Source: Psychromicrobium silvestre
Lineage (GTDB): Bacteria; Actinomycetota; Actinomycetes; Actinomycetales; Micrococcaceae
DNA length: 64,000 nucleotides
NCBI RefSeq assembly: GCF_013408295.1
Contig: NZ_JACBYQ010000002.1
Location: 1,302,001 to 1,366,000 of the forward strand
Direction of reading: 5' to 3'
In this document: piece by piece, positions 46,830 to 59,774 of the stretch
Position numbering within the stretch: position 1 is the stretch's first letter
Layout of the letters: each line of letters starts with the position of its first letter
Translations under genes and position numbers: made by a program
The notes under the pieces: generated by a model
What the model saw: only the letters and a program-made list of their open reading frames with translations
The model's database searches: none
Told to the model about the DNA's origin: nothing

Positions 46830-46863
46830 GATGGGGAGTTCTGCATGGGTAGTCCTCCCCATC
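46830..46863. terminator. Hairpin between the EssC-like and WXG100 genes
   Basis: GATGGGGAG (46830-46838) and CTCCCCATC (46855-46863) form a 9-bp stem with a 16-base loop, 19 bases after the ATPase stop. The right arm carries the minus-strand 13-mer shared with 24321-24333 (46855-46867) and abuts the -35 of the WXG100 promoter. It may terminate the long transcript, regulate the promoter, or both. Confidence 0.5.
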
Positions 46864-46890
46864 GACACTAATACTTAGTCTCTTATAGAT
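46862..46890 (+). promoter_or_regulatory. Predicted promoter of the WXG100 gene
   Basis: TCGACA at 46862-46867 and TATAGAT at 46884-46890 are separated by 16 bases and fit a housekeeping sigma-A promoter; the surrounding 46868-46900 region is unusually AT-rich for this genome. It would give a leader of about 75-80 bases. Its own promoter would allow the substrate to be made in larger amounts than the machine. Confidence 0.5.
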
Positions 46891-46974
46891 TCTTATTAGT
46901 TGCTCAGCCGGACAAGCTAGCTGAGCGTAGAGTCCAGTGGAACTTCCAGGACTCTTACACGAAAGGTGCATCTC

Positions 46975-50470
<3,496 letters not shown>

Positions 50471-50478
<8 letters not shown>

Positions 50479-50944
50479 CTGGCAGGCAGCGTTTGCAGCT
50501 CTACAAAAGGTGGAGTTGCGTGAGGCTTACGCTCGGATGCTCATCGGGGACTCCGAGCTACCGGAAGCGAGCCTGGCCAGACTCCGCCAGGCCGGGCTAT
50601 TGCTTCTGGTGGAGGGCGAGTACCGGGTCAATGAGTCCTTTTATGCCGAGACGCTGGAGGCGGAGCAGCGGCAGAAACCACAGGGTTTGCAGCGATATCT
50701 GAGCTTGGGGAAGCTCGAAGGGCTGCCGCAGAACCGCACCGATCGGGAGGCGCTGCTGAGATTGCTCTGCGGGAGGCTCTTCGAACCCGGTAAGCACTAC
50801 TCCGAGGCGGAAGTCAACGGACTGCTCCGAGTGGTCAGCGACGATGTTCCGGGGCTGCGCCGGGCGATGGTGGATTACGACTATTTGGCGCGGGTTCGGG
50901 ATGGCTCCGATTACTGGCTCAGCGAATTCGCCGCACTACCTTGA
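50471..50944 (+). CDS. DUF2087 domain protein
   Basis: A 157-residue protein whose C-terminal ~75 residues match DUF2087 (LPQNRTDREALLRLLCGRLF, YSEAEVNGLLRVVSDDVPGL, YWLSEF), a small winged-helix-like domain often found in regulators. The N-terminal half (LREAYARMLIGDSELPEASL, then a beta wing) also looks like a helix-turn-helix. Probably a DNA-binding regulator; target unknown. ATG at 50471 overlaps the phosphatase gene by 8 bases; its stop overlaps the TTG start of the ATPase gene. Confidence 0.75.
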
Positions 50945-52119
50945 TCAACACGTTGGCGATCCGCAATTTCAGATCCATCCGCGACCTGGTGCTGGATCTG
51001 CATGGTCTTGACCTGGTCACCGGCGCAAACGGCAGCGGAAAATCCAATCTCTATAAGGCGCTGCGCTTGCTCGCTGAGTGCGCCAACGGCGAGGTGATCG
51101 GCTCGCTTGCCCGCCAGGGTGGGCTCAATTCGGTGCTCTGGGCCGGTCCGGAATCCCTGAGTCGAGGTATGTTATCGGGCGAGATTCCGGTGCAGGGCAC
51201 CGTGCGTAAGGAGCCTGTCAGTCTGCGTCTGGGGTTCGCCTCGGAGGACTTTGGTTATCTACTCGACCTCGGCCTGCCGGTGCCGGGTGAATCCTCCTTT
51301 GGCCGCGATCCGATCATTAAAGCCGAACAGGTTTTTGCGGGTCCCTCGGCCAGGCCCGCCGCCGTACTGACCGAGCGCAATGGCAGCCTGGTGCGGGGAC
51401 GGGACGAACAGGGCCACTGGCAGGAACTGAGCCGAAATCTGCACAGTCACGAATCGATGCTCAACGAGGTGGCCGATTTACAGCGTTCACCGGAGCTGTA
51501 CCGGGTTCGGCAGATGATGCGTGCCTGGAGATTTTATGACCATTTCCGTACCGATCCCTTGGCCCCGGCAAGGCAAGCCCAAGTGGGTACTCGCACTCCC
51601 ATCCTGAGCCATCACGGAGACGACCTAGCGGCCGCGCTTCAAACGGTAATCGAAGCCGGAGGTGGCGAACGCCTCGCGCTCGCAATTGACCGCGCGTTCC
51701 CGGGCAGCGCGGTCCGCATCGAGGAGCATGAGGGCATGTTTCAGACCACGCTGAAACAAGCCGGAATGCTTCGTCCACTCAGCGCGGCAGAACTCTCCGA
51801 TGGAACGTTACGATATCTACTGCTCTGTGCGGCCCTGCTGACCTCCCGGCCGCCCGAGCTGATGGTGCTTAACGAACCGGAGACCTCCCTACACATTGAT
51901 TTGCTGCCCGCCCTGGCACAGTTATTGCTTGACGCCTCGGAGCACTGCCAGCTCCTGGTGGTGACCCATTCACCCTTGCTTATTGGAGAACTTGAACATT
52001 CCCCGGGTGCCGTGCATCGGCATGAGTTGTCCAAACAGCTTGGCGAGACAACGCTGGAGGGACGCGGACTGCTTGACGTGCCGTCATGGACCTGGCCCAA
52101 TCGTGGCAGGATGGGCTGA
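50941..52119 (+). CDS. RecF/OLD-like AAA ATPase
   Basis: ABC-type ATPase of 392 residues beginning with the RecF/SMC-like strand LAIRNFRSIRDLVLDL and Walker A GANGSGKSN at residues 29-37; the ABC signature region ELSDGTLRYLLL near residue 288, Walker B LMVLNEPETSLH and the His-switch VVTHSPLLI follow. There is no TOPRIM nuclease domain, so it is not a full OLD nuclease. Members occur both as housekeeping repair factors and in defence pairs. TTG start at 50941 overlaps the DUF2087 gene; the stop overlaps the esterase ATG. Confidence 0.83.
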   Translation: MINTLAIRNFRSIRDLVLDLHGLDLVTGANGSGKSNLYKALRLLAECANGEVIGSLARQGGLNSVLWAGPESLSRGMLSGEIPVQGTVRKEPVSLRLGFASEDFGYLLDLGLPVPGESSFGRDPIIKAEQVFAGPSARPAAVLTERNGSLVRGRDEQGHWQELSRNLHSHESMLNEVADLQRSPELYRVRQMMRAWRFYDHFRTDPLAPARQAQVGTRTPILSHHGDDLAAALQTVIEAGGGERLALAIDRAFPGSAVRIEEHEGMFQTTLKQAGMLRPLSAAELSDGTLRYLLLCAALLTSRPPELMVLNEPETSLHIDLLPALAQLLLDASEHCQLLVVTHSPLLIGELEHSPGAVHRHELSKQLGETTLEGRGLLDVPSWTWPNRGRMG

Positions 52120-52766
52120 TGACTAGCGAAGCCACTCTATGGTCCAAAGACGCCTCGCAACGAGCGGGCTCCCCACTTCTGCTGCTGTTTCACGGCTACG
52201 GCGCCAATGAAGCCGATTTATTCGGCCTGGCCGAGGAACTCCCGGCAGAATTCACCGTTGCCTCGGTGCGTGCCGGGCTTGCCGCGGGTCCGGGCTATGC
52301 CTGGTTCCCCTTGGGACCCGACGGCGAAGGCGGCCTGAGCTTTGATCCTCAAGAAGTGAAGCGGGTCAGCGCCGAAATCGGCTCCTGGATTGATAGCGTG
52401 CGAGGCGAGCACAGCAGTGTCAGTCTGCTGGGCTTCTCCCAGGGGATGGCCATTGTGAGCACTCTGGCGAGGCATCGTCCCACCGACTTCGCCGCCGTCG
52501 TCGGTCTTTCCGGCTTTGTGCTGGACACCGCGGAGGACGATTTCTTCCGCGACCAAGAATTGGCAGCGCGCAAACTGCCCTTCTTCTGGGGCCGCGACCA
52601 GGCTGATCCAGTGGTTCCGCAGCCGCTTGTGGAGAGCAGCAATGCCTGGCTGCCGAAGCACACCGTGCTAACCAAGGTGCTCTACAACGGGATGTGGCAT
52701 GGCATCTCGGCGGCCGAGATCAAACATGTTTCGGAATTCTTGACCGCCACGGTTCTGGCTGAGTAG
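52119..52766 (+). CDS. Phospholipase/carboxylesterase family alpha/beta hydrolase
   Basis: A 215-residue serine esterase. LLLLFHGYGANEADL supplies the oxyanion hole, GFSQGMA near residue 108 the nucleophile Ser, DPVVP the Asp and WHGIS near residue 197 the His. Intracellular, with no signal peptide. The substrate class (acyl esters, thioesters) is not determined. The ATG at 52119 overlaps the ATPase stop by one base; the frame is open from 52086 but that N-terminus is not conserved-looking. Converges on the S4 gene with a one-base gap. Confidence 0.87.
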   Translation: MTSEATLWSKDASQRAGSPLLLLFHGYGANEADLFGLAEELPAEFTVASVRAGLAAGPGYAWFPLGPDGEGGLSFDPQEVKRVSAEIGSWIDSVRGEHSSVSLLGFSQGMAIVSTLARHRPTDFAAVVGLSGFVLDTAEDDFFRDQELAARKLPFFWGRDQADPVVPQPLVESSNAWLPKHTVLTKVLYNGMWHGISAAEIKHVSEFLTATVLAE

Positions 52767-52767
52767 C

Positions 52768-52998
52768 TCAGGAACCAACGACCCTGATCGACTGGCCGTT
52801 CAAGCTCACCACCGAGCCGGAGTGTAGCTGCCGACCGCGCCGGGTTTCGATCTCTCCATCGACCTTCACCAGGCCGTTTTCGATGAATTCTTTGGCTTGT
52901 AAACCGTCATCGGCCAGATTGGCGAGCTTAAGCAATTGGCCGAGTCGGATGGTTTCATCGCGGATCGTGATTTCATCGATAGGGGACATAGCATCCAT
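52768..52998 (-). CDS. S4-domain RNA-binding protein
   Basis: A 76-residue protein that is essentially one S4 domain of the YbcJ/YaaA kind: IRLGQLLKLANLADDGLQAK, then FIENGLVKVDGEIETRRGRQ. Such proteins bind structured RNA, often ribosomal. ATG at 52998, alternative ATG at 52989. Divergent from the YdcZ-type transporter across 70 bases. Confidence 0.88.
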   Translation of the reverse strand: MDAMSPIDEITIRDETIRLGQLLKLANLADDGLQAKEFIENGLVKVDGEIETRRGRQLHSGSVVSLNGQSIRVVGS

Positions 52999-53068
52999 GA
53001 TGCCTTAGAAAGTTGGATGTGAAGCACGATCCCCACACCGACAACATCAGCAAAACCGGAGGAAGCCG

Positions 53069-54031
53069 ATGACTGCTCATAAACTGCCCGTGCTGCTCGG
53101 TATGCCACTCGCGGTACTTGCGGGCCTCGGCATCGCGGCGCAGGGCCGGATCAACGGTGCGCTGGGTGCCCGGCTCAACGACGGGCTGGCCGCGGCCGTG
53201 GTGAGCTTCGGCAGCGGTTTAGTGGTGATTGTTCTGGTTTCTTTGCTCTTGCCTTCCGGTAGGAGGGGAATTCGGGCCATTCTGCCATCCCTGCGGGAGC
53301 GGAAATTCCCGCGCTGGTATTTGGCGGCCGGGGCGATCGGGGCGTTCTTCGTGCTCACTCAGGGGCTCACCGTTTCGCTGATCGGGATTGCGCTCTTCAC
53401 CGTCGCGGTGGTCACCGGGCAGAGTTTGAGCGGGCTACTGGTGGATCGGATCGGCCTTTCACCAGCCGGAAAGCGGGCGATCACCCCCATCCGGGTAATT
53501 TCGGCCGTACTGACCATCGCCGCGGTGATCTGGGCGGTTTCTCCCCGATTCGCCCAAGCGGAAGATGCCTCGCACTGGCTTTTGCCGGTCGTGCTGCCCT
53601 TGGCTGCAGGCTTCCTGATGAGCTTCCAGCAAGCCATGAATGCCACCCAAACGGTGCACTACGGCACCCCGCTGGCGGCCACCCTGATCAATTTTGGCTC
53701 CGGGGTTTTGGTGCTGCTGATCGCGTGGTTGATCAAGGTCTCGGTGGCGGGAGTGGGAAATCCGCTGCCGTCCGAATGGTGGTATTACCTGGGTGGAGCC
53801 ATCGGCTGCCTTTTCATCGGGCTGAGCGCTTGGCTAGTCCGGGGCCTGGGTGTCTTGCTGACCGGACTGGGTACCATTGCCGGCCAGTTGCTTGGCTCGT
53901 TGGCTCTGGATCTGATTTTCCCGACCCCGGGATCGGTGATTGCCACCGCCACCTGGCTGGGAACCCTGTTGACCCTATTGGCGATGGTGCTCGCCACACT
54001 GCCCTGGCCACGCCGGAAGCGTGTTTCCTGA
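53069..54031 (+). CDS. DMT-superfamily transporter, YdcZ/DUF606 type, duplicated
   Basis: A 320-residue membrane protein with about ten helices formed by two tandem DUF606 units: the first carries GIAAQGRINGALGARLNDGL, the second FQQAMNATQTVHYGTPLAAT. The fused two-unit form is usual in actinobacteria. Substrate unknown; drug/metabolite export is the family-level guess. ATG at 53069 with GGAGGAAG upstream. Followed by the interleaved inverted repeats at 54032-54078. Confidence 0.88.
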   Translation: MTAHKLPVLLGMPLAVLAGLGIAAQGRINGALGARLNDGLAAAVVSFGSGLVVIVLVSLLLPSGRRGIRAILPSLRERKFPRWYLAAGAIGAFFVLTQGLTVSLIGIALFTVAVVTGQSLSGLLVDRIGLSPAGKRAITPIRVISAVLTIAAVIWAVSPRFAQAEDASHWLLPVVLPLAAGFLMSFQQAMNATQTVHYGTPLAATLINFGSGVLVLLIAWLIKVSVAGVGNPLPSEWWYYLGGAIGCLFIGLSAWLVRGLGVLLTGLGTIAGQLLGSLALDLIFPTPGSVIATATWLGTLLTLLAMVLATLPWPRRKRVS

Positions 54032-54078
54032 GCGTCCCGCACCACCTCAATCGGCGTCTGGGACGCGACGTCGATTGA
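54032..54078. terminator. Interleaved inverted repeats after transporter gene
   Basis: GCGTCCC (54032-54038) pairs with GGGACGC (54060-54066), while TCAATCG (54047-54053) pairs with CGATTGA (54072-54078). The order is A-B-A'-B', which allows two mutually linked stems (pseudoknot-like) or two alternative hairpins. It begins immediately after the transporter stop codon, so termination or 3'-end stability is likely. Confidence 0.5.
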
Positions 54079-54196
54079 AACTGGGGATTTCCTTCCTTTT
54101 GGCTGGGAGTTCTCCGGGATTCCCGAGATTCGCTTGTATGCGCTCTCATCTCTCCATAACGTTACTTAAGGCAACTAAATGAGAGGATGAAGCACT

Positions 54197-56059
54197 ATGT
54201 GTGGAATTGCAGGCTGGGTGTCCTTCGAGCGAGATCTGCGCGAGGAGCGGCAAGTAGCACAAGCCATGACCGAAACGATGATTTGCCGAGGCCCGGACGA
54301 TGAGGGCCTCTGGATTGACCGACATGTGGCTCTTGGCCATCGCAGGCTCTCCATCATCGACCTGGATAACGGCAAACAACCCATGCTCCGCCAGGACGAA
54401 GGCGCCACTCGGGAGGTGCTGATCTATACCGGCGAGACCTACAACTTCCGTGAGCTGCGCGAGCAACTCAGCAACTCCGGACGGCATTTCCGCACCCGCA
54501 GCGACACCGAAGTCGTGCTGCAGGCACATCACGAATGGGGCGCTACCGAGCCGCGGAACGCCGTCGAACGCTTCAATGGCATGTTCGCCTACGCACTCTG
54601 GGACACCGCGAAAGAAGAGCTGATCCTGGTTCGCGACCGTCTGGGCATCAAGCCCCTTTATTACCTGCCCACCGCTGATGGGGTTCTTTTTGGTTCGGAG
54701 CCTAAAGCGATCCTGGCTAATCCGCTTGCCGAGAGATCCGTTGACCTGGATGGGCTGCGACGCCTGCTCGGCTTTGTTGGTAATCCGGGGAACGCGGTCT
54801 TCAAGGGGATGCGAGAGGTACCGCCCGCTCATATCGTCCGGATCAATCGCCAGGGCATCACCGAACAGCGCTATTGGGCACTCGATGATCACGAGCATGT
54901 TGATGATCTGGATACCACGATTAAAACCGTTCGTGAGCTGCTCGAAGACACCGCCGAACACCAGTTGATCGCCGATGTTCCCTTGGGAACGCTGCTTTCC
55001 GGAGGTTTGGACTCCTCTGCATTAACTGCCCTGGCGGCTGAGCAACTCGATCGGTCCGGCGAAGGCGTTCGGTCTTTCTCGGTAGATTTCGCGGGCTATG
55101 AGGACGATTTCAAGGCCGACGAACTCAGGGATACCCCGGATGGTCCCTACGTTATTGCGGTAGCCGAGCATCTTAAAGCAAGGTACGCCAAATCGGAGCA
55201 CACCAATTTGGTGCTCAATAATGATGAGCTGATGGACCCGGCTGCCCGCTCTGCCGTGCTCACCGCTCGTGATTTCCCGGGCATGGGGGACATGGATACC
55301 TCGCTCTATCTGCTCTTTAAAGCGGTGCGCCAGCATTCCACCGTGGCGCTCTCCGGGGAGTCCGCCGATGAGGTTTTCGGCGGCTACAAGGAGTTCCACG
55401 ACCCCCAGGCTCGCGACGCGGGCACTTTCCCCTGGTTTGCGGGTGCCATGGCAAGGGGGATTGGCCGAACGGGTACCTGGAACTCTGCTTTCGCGGCAAA
55501 ACTCGATATGCCCGGTTACGTGCAGGGCGAGTATCACAAGGCATTGGCCGAAGTGCCGCGCCGAGCCGGTGAAACCGGTTTGGAAGCCCGGATGCGCGAG
55601 GTGAGTTACCTCTACCTGACCCGGTTCCTGCCAAATCTGTTGGATCGCAAGGATCGGATGAGTATGGCTGTGGGCCTTGAAGTCCGGGTGCCCTTCTGTG
55701 ACCATCGTTTGGTGCAGTATGTCTATGGCACGCCTTGGGCCATGAAGACCTTCGATGGCCGGGAAAAGTCTCTACTGCGCGCAGCGACGAAACACTTACT
55801 GCCGGAGTCCGTGGTGCAGCGGGTGAAAAGCCCCTATCCCTCCACCCAGGACCCGGCCTATAACAAGTCCTTGTTCTATTTGCTGGGCGAGGTGCTGGAT
55901 CGCGGCGATAGCCCGATCATTGACTTGGTTGATGCCCCTCGGCTCAAGGAACTGGTCCGAACCGGCGGTTCGGGGGCCTCCTCGGAGCGGTATCAAGCCG
56001 AGTCGGTACTGCAAATGGATCGTTGGGTGCGTAGCTACGGCTTGGACTTGCAGCTCTGA
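54197..56059 (+). CDS. asnB: Asparagine synthase (glutamine-hydrolysing)
   Basis: Converts aspartate, glutamine and ATP to asparagine; 620 residues. Starts MCGIAGWVS, so Cys2 becomes the N-terminal nucleophile of the class II glutaminase domain; RGPDDEG and RLSIIDL are glutaminase residues. The synthetase domain has the PPi loop LLSGGLDSSAL near residue 267 and SGESADEVFGGYKEF near residue 391. ATG at 54197 with GAGAGG upstream. Monocistronic, about 165 bases after the transporter. AsnB-like enzymes can also amidate cell-wall precursors, which cannot be excluded. Confidence 0.93.
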   Translation: MCGIAGWVSFERDLREERQVAQAMTETMICRGPDDEGLWIDRHVALGHRRLSIIDLDNGKQPMLRQDEGATREVLIYTGETYNFRELREQLSNSGRHFRTRSDTEVVLQAHHEWGATEPRNAVERFNGMFAYALWDTAKEELILVRDRLGIKPLYYLPTADGVLFGSEPKAILANPLAERSVDLDGLRRLLGFVGNPGNAVFKGMREVPPAHIVRINRQGITEQRYWALDDHEHVDDLDTTIKTVRELLEDTAEHQLIADVPLGTLLSGGLDSSALTALAAEQLDRSGEGVRSFSVDFAGYEDDFKADELRDTPDGPYVIAVAEHLKARYAKSEHTNLVLNNDELMDPAARSAVLTARDFPGMGDMDTSLYLLFKAVRQHSTVALSGESADEVFGGYKEFHDPQARDAGTFPWFAGAMARGIGRTGTWNSAFAAKLDMPGYVQGEYHKALAEVPRRAGETGLEARMREVSYLYLTRFLPNLLDRKDRMSMAVGLEVRVPFCDHRLVQYVYGTPWAMKTFDGREKSLLRAATKHLLPESVVQRVKSPYPSTQDPAYNKSLFYLLGEVLDRGDSPIIDLVDAPRLKELVRTGGSGASSERYQAESVLQMDRWVRSYGLDLQL

Positions 56060-56088
56060 GCATCGGGGCCGAGGGATAGGCTGAATGG

Positions 56089-57111
56089 GTGGAACTTTTC
56101 GTTGGATCGTACACCTCTGAAGACAGTCATGGCGCTGGGATCAGCGCCCTAGCCCTCGGCCCGGAGGGGCTGCTCGGTGCGCCCGCTCTGCTTGCCGAGC
56201 AGTCGAATCCCTCCTTTCTGATTCGATCAGGGGACCTGATCTATGCCGTGTTGGAGGGCGAGGTGGGCAGGGTCGTGGCCTTGCGGGCTAGAGCGAATCA
56301 ACCTCATGCGGAACTCATCGGCCGGTCTGAGCTGACCGGGGCAGATCCTTGCCACCTCGTTCTCCTTCCGGACGGCCGGGTGGTGGTGACGAATTACGGC
56401 TCCGGTACGGTCTGCCTGCTTGGCCCTGCTCCCGGCTTAGAACTGCTCGATACCGTTCGACTAAGCGGTTCCGGGCCCGTGGCTGAGCGACAGGAAGGTC
56501 CGCACGCCCACCAAGCCACGCTGACCAGTCGGGGAACGGTGCTGGTGAGCGATCTTGGCGCGGATCGTCTGATCGAGTTCAAGGTGCTAGGTGATTCGTT
56601 GATCGAACAGTCCAGCTTTCGGCTACCTGCTGGCACCGGACCGAGACATCTGGCCTTCAGGGCGGGAGCCGCCGTCGCACACTTACTGGTAGTGGGGGAG
56701 CTGGACGGCAAGCTGCATGTGCTGGAAGGTGAGCCGGGAGCGGCCATCGGGGAATGGCGGCATCGTGGTGCGGTGCCGTTGTGCAGTTGGCAGGTCGAGG
56801 GCAAGAGCTATCCGGCGCATATCGAACTCTCTGCCAACCGAGCGAAGGCTTATCTGAGCATCCGCGGACAGGATCAGCTCAGCGTCTTGGAGCTTTCCGG
56901 AATGGACGACGGCGGGCTGCCGGAGCTGGTTCAGGAAGTTTCCTCGGGCGGTAGCTGGCCCAGGCACTTCGCGCTGGGAGATGGCTTGCTCTACGTGGCC
57001 AATCAATTCGGGGACAATATTGTGGTTTTCCGCCTGCGGGACGACGGCTTGATCGGGGAACGACTGCAGGAAGTGGAGATCGGTACGCCGAGTTGCCTGC
57101 TGATTGGCTGA
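56089..57111 (+). CDS. Lactonase family beta-propeller protein
   Basis: A 340-residue seven-bladed beta-propeller of the 6-phosphogluconolactonase (YbhE/Pgl-2) type: begins LFVGSYTSED, with GPHAHQATL near residue 138, AGTGPRHLAF near residue 184 and SGGSWPRHFALGDGLLYVAN near residue 284, the repeated G-x-x-PRH blade signature of the family. Likely hydrolyses 6-phosphogluconolactone in the pentose phosphate path, or another sugar lactone. GTG start at 56089 after GAGGGA. Confidence 0.87.
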   Translation: MELFVGSYTSEDSHGAGISALALGPEGLLGAPALLAEQSNPSFLIRSGDLIYAVLEGEVGRVVALRARANQPHAELIGRSELTGADPCHLVLLPDGRVVVTNYGSGTVCLLGPAPGLELLDTVRLSGSGPVAERQEGPHAHQATLTSRGTVLVSDLGADRLIEFKVLGDSLIEQSSFRLPAGTGPRHLAFRAGAAVAHLLVVGELDGKLHVLEGEPGAAIGEWRHRGAVPLCSWQVEGKSYPAHIELSANRAKAYLSIRGQDQLSVLELSGMDDGGLPELVQEVSSGGSWPRHFALGDGLLYVANQFGDNIVVFRLRDDGLIGERLQEVEIGTPSCLLIG

Positions 57112-57236
57112 GCTCCGACAGGTGCAAGCCAGCCTGGCTCAACTTCGGTGCTGGACCGGACGCCCGGTAGGCTTATCTTGTTTATCCCACCTGCGGTCTG
57201 CATCCAGCCGTCCGCCTATTCCAGGAGCTGACCTCT

Positions 57237-58622
57237 ATGGCCGCCAAATCATCCCTCGACCCGATCATCTCGCTGGCTAAGCGCCGCGGATTCGTCTTCC
57301 AGGCCGGAGAGATCTACGGCGGTTCGCGCTCGGCCTGGGATTACGGTCCCCTTGGCGTGGAGCTCAAGGAAAACATCAAGAAGCAGTGGTGGCAGAACTT
57401 TGTCCGCGGTCGCGATGACATGGTTGGCCTGGATTCTTCGGTAATCCTCCCCACTCCTACCTGGGTGGCTTCCGGACACGTGGAGACCTTCACCGATCCG
57501 CTGGTTGAATCGCTGCACACGCATAAGCGCTATCGCGCGGATCATCTGATTGAGGCCTATACCGCCAAGCACGGTCACCCTCCGGAGAACGGGCTAGCCG
57601 ATATCAAGGATCCGGATACCGGGCAGCCGGGCAACTGGACTGAGCCGCAGCTGTTCTCCGGGCTGATGAAGACCTTCCTGGGTCCGGTAGATAACGAAGA
57701 GGGCCTGCATTACCTGCGCCCGGAGACCGCGCAAGGGATTTTCACGAACTTCAATAACGTGGTCACCACCTCACGCAAGAAGCCCCCCTTTGGCATCGGC
57801 CAGATGGGCAAGGCTTTCCGCAATGAGATCACTCCGGGGAATTTCATCTTCCGGACCCGTGAGTTCGAACAGATGGAAATCGAGTTCTTCACCGCGCCCG
57901 CAGACGCCGACGAGTGGTTCAAGCACTGGGTGGAAGCCTGCTGGAACTGGTTCGTCGATCTGGGCATTAACCCGGAGAACATGCGCCGCTTCGACGTACC
58001 GGAAGAGGATCGGGCGCACTACTCGGCGGGCACCATCGACGTGGAGTACAAGTTTGGTTTCCAGGGTTCCGAATGGGGTGAGCTGATGGGCATTGCCAAT
58101 CGCACCGACTTTGACCTGAACAATCATTCCAAGGCCTCAGGGACCGAGCTGAGCTACTTCAATCAGGCCACCAATGAGCGCTACACGCCCTATGTCATTG
58201 AGCCGTCCTTCGGTCTGACTCGTTCGATGATGGCTTTCCTGATCGATGCCTACACCGAAGACGAGGCGCCAAACACCAAGGGCGGTGTGGATAAGCGCAC
58301 CGTGCTCAAGCTGGACCCGCGGCTGGCTCCGGTCAAGGCCGCGGTGCTGCCGCTATCCCGCAACGAAGACCTCTCGCCCAAGGCAAAGGGTCTGGCCGCC
58401 GAGTTGCGCGGATTGTGGAATATCGAATTCGATGACGCCGGTGCCATCGGCCGCCGCTACCGTCGCCAGGATGAAATCGGCACGCCGTTCTGCATCACGG
58501 TGGACTTCGACACCCTGGAGGACCAGGCCGTCACCATTCGCGAACGGGATTCGATGAGCCAGGAACGCGTTTCCTTGGACAAGGTGCGCAGCTACCTTGG
58601 CGAGCATCTGGCAGGCGCCTGA
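57237..58622 (+). CDS. glyS: Glycine-tRNA ligase, single-chain dimeric type
   Basis: Class II aminoacyl-tRNA synthetase, 461 residues, charging tRNA-Gly. Seen: [20 protein letters not shown] at the N-terminus, motif 2 region [20 protein letters not shown] near residue 195, and motif 3 [14 protein letters not shown] near residue 322, then the anticodon-binding domain starting near [14 protein letters not shown]. The eukaryote/archaea-like alpha2 form is usual in actinobacteria. ATG at 57237 with AGGAG upstream. I looked for a T-box leader in the 125 bases before it and saw none. Overlaps the GNAT gene by one base. Confidence 0.94.
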   Translation: MAAKSSLDPIISLAKRRGFVFQAGEIYGGSRSAWDYGPLGVELKENIKKQWWQNFVRGRDDMVGLDSSVILPTPTWVASGHVETFTDPLVESLHTHKRYRADHLIEAYTAKHGHPPENGLADIKDPDTGQPGNWTEPQLFSGLMKTFLGPVDNEEGLHYLRPETAQGIFTNFNNVVTTSRKKPPFGIGQMGKAFRNEITPGNFIFRTREFEQMEIEFFTAPADADEWFKHWVEACWNWFVDLGINPENMRRFDVPEEDRAHYSAGTIDVEYKFGFQGSEWGELMGIANRTDFDLNNHSKASGTELSYFNQATNERYTPYVIEPSFGLTRSMMAFLIDAYTEDEAPNTKGGVDKRTVLKLDPRLAPVKAAVLPLSRNEDLSPKAKGLAAELRGLWNIEFDDAGAIGRRYRRQDEIGTPFCITVDFDTLEDQAVTIRERDSMSQERVSLDKVRSYLGEHLAGA

Positions 58623-59629
58623 TGGCTTTGGAGTATCGCCCCTGGCTCGAAGGCGATGATCGAGAACTGCTACAGATCTGGGGTGACCCGGAAGGGGAGC
58701 AAGTTAGCTGGTTCCGGCAGACCCTGGAGCCAAGTAACGACGGCGGCGTGCAGCCGGATGGTTCACGGCGTAACTGGAAGCGTTGCATCGTCGCGACAGA
58801 TCAAGGTATCCCGGTAGCCGCCGGGATGGTGATGGAGCAAGGGCTGCACTCCAGCGCGCTCTGGATTTACGTTGAGGTGGCCAGGGATCACCGCCGCCAC
58901 GGCGTGGCTGCCACCTTGCTGACCATGCTTCGGCACGAAGCCGAGCAGGCACCGAGTGGGGTCCGCGCGGTGACCACCAAGGTCGACGAAGGCACTTCCG
59001 GGGCTGCCTTTGTGCAGGCTCTGGGCTGGCAGGTCATTCAAACTTCTCGATTCGTACAGGTAGATCCCGGAGTTTTAGCCCTACCGCGCTTTCCGAAGCA
59101 ATCCGATCAAGCCGATGAGGACGCCGGTTCCGAACTGGTGCAGGATCTGGCGACCGGATCGGTGGAGCTGACTGACGTCGTCGGACGCTGGTATGAATCG
59201 GTGCATCGTGACTGGAGCCCCACCGGGCCACTGAGTCCCGGCGCCGTGCAGTCGTTCTTCCTGGCGGATTCGAGCGGTGCGCAGGGAGCTATTGTGTTGC
59301 GTGCCGAGCCGGAGAGTGCTTTCGGCGCTGAGGTGCAGCCGATCAAGAAGGGCAGGGTTCGGGCTTTCGCGGTGAGCTATGGTCCGCATCCGGCCGCCGC
59401 TCCGTCCGAGGACCCGCCCGCGGACGTGTTCCTGGGCTGGGAGCCTGAGCTGGAGCCAGAAGATGCCGCCGATGCGGTTCACGATCTGGTTGCCCTCGTC
59501 GCTTATCAGCACCCCGTTGTGCTGGAGGTGGACAGCTCAATGCAACCGCTGACCGCCCTGGTAGATCCTTTGATCGAGGCAGGTCAGGCAAGGCAGCTTG
59601 GTGCCACCACGATCATCGTGGCGGATTAG
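58622..59629 (+). CDS. GNAT family acetyltransferase
   Basis: A 335-residue protein. The N-terminal ~150 residues hold a GNAT fold with the acetyl-CoA loop region VARDHRRHGVAATLL near residue 86. The remainder (about 160-335) is a second, degenerate GNAT-like half (FLADSSGAQGAIVLRAEP) without the acetyl-CoA signature. Substrate unknown. ATG at 58622 overlaps the glyS stop (TGATG), so it is co-expressed with the synthetase. Confidence 0.82.
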   Translation: MALEYRPWLEGDDRELLQIWGDPEGEQVSWFRQTLEPSNDGGVQPDGSRRNWKRCIVATDQGIPVAAGMVMEQGLHSSALWIYVEVARDHRRHGVAATLLTMLRHEAEQAPSGVRAVTTKVDEGTSGAAFVQALGWQVIQTSRFVQVDPGVLALPRFPKQSDQADEDAGSELVQDLATGSVELTDVVGRWYESVHRDWSPTGPLSPGAVQSFFLADSSGAQGAIVLRAEPESAFGAEVQPIKKGRVRAFAVSYGPHPAAAPSEDPPADVFLGWEPELEPEDAADAVHDLVALVAYQHPVVLEVDSSMQPLTALVDPLIEAGQARQLGATTIIVAD

Positions 59630-59687
59630 GCTCTTTCACGGCTCCTCGCGCTTCCTAGTCGTCCCAGTGTTAGGGTTTTCGCTGGCT

Positions 59688-59758
59688 CGCGATAGCTCAC
59701 TGACTTCGGGATAGTCCATTGTCCGTGCAGTGAGCTATCGCGATGTCATTGGACTATC
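59688..59758. repeat. GATAG four-half-site element, copy 1 (interleaved)
   Basis: Order A-B-A'-B'. A 59688-59702 (CGCGATAGCTCACTG) is the exact reverse complement of A' 59728-59742. B 59710-59721 (GATAGTCCATTG) matches B' 59747-59758 in 11 of 12 positions. Lies between the convergent GNAT and 2'-5' RNA ligase genes. Confidence 0.85.
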
Positions 59759-59774
59759 TTGGGGGTGGCTTGAG

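Noticed and set aside
57112-57236. T-box leader before glyS
   Set aside because: No T-box core sequence or antiterminator-like structure is visible in the 125-base gap.
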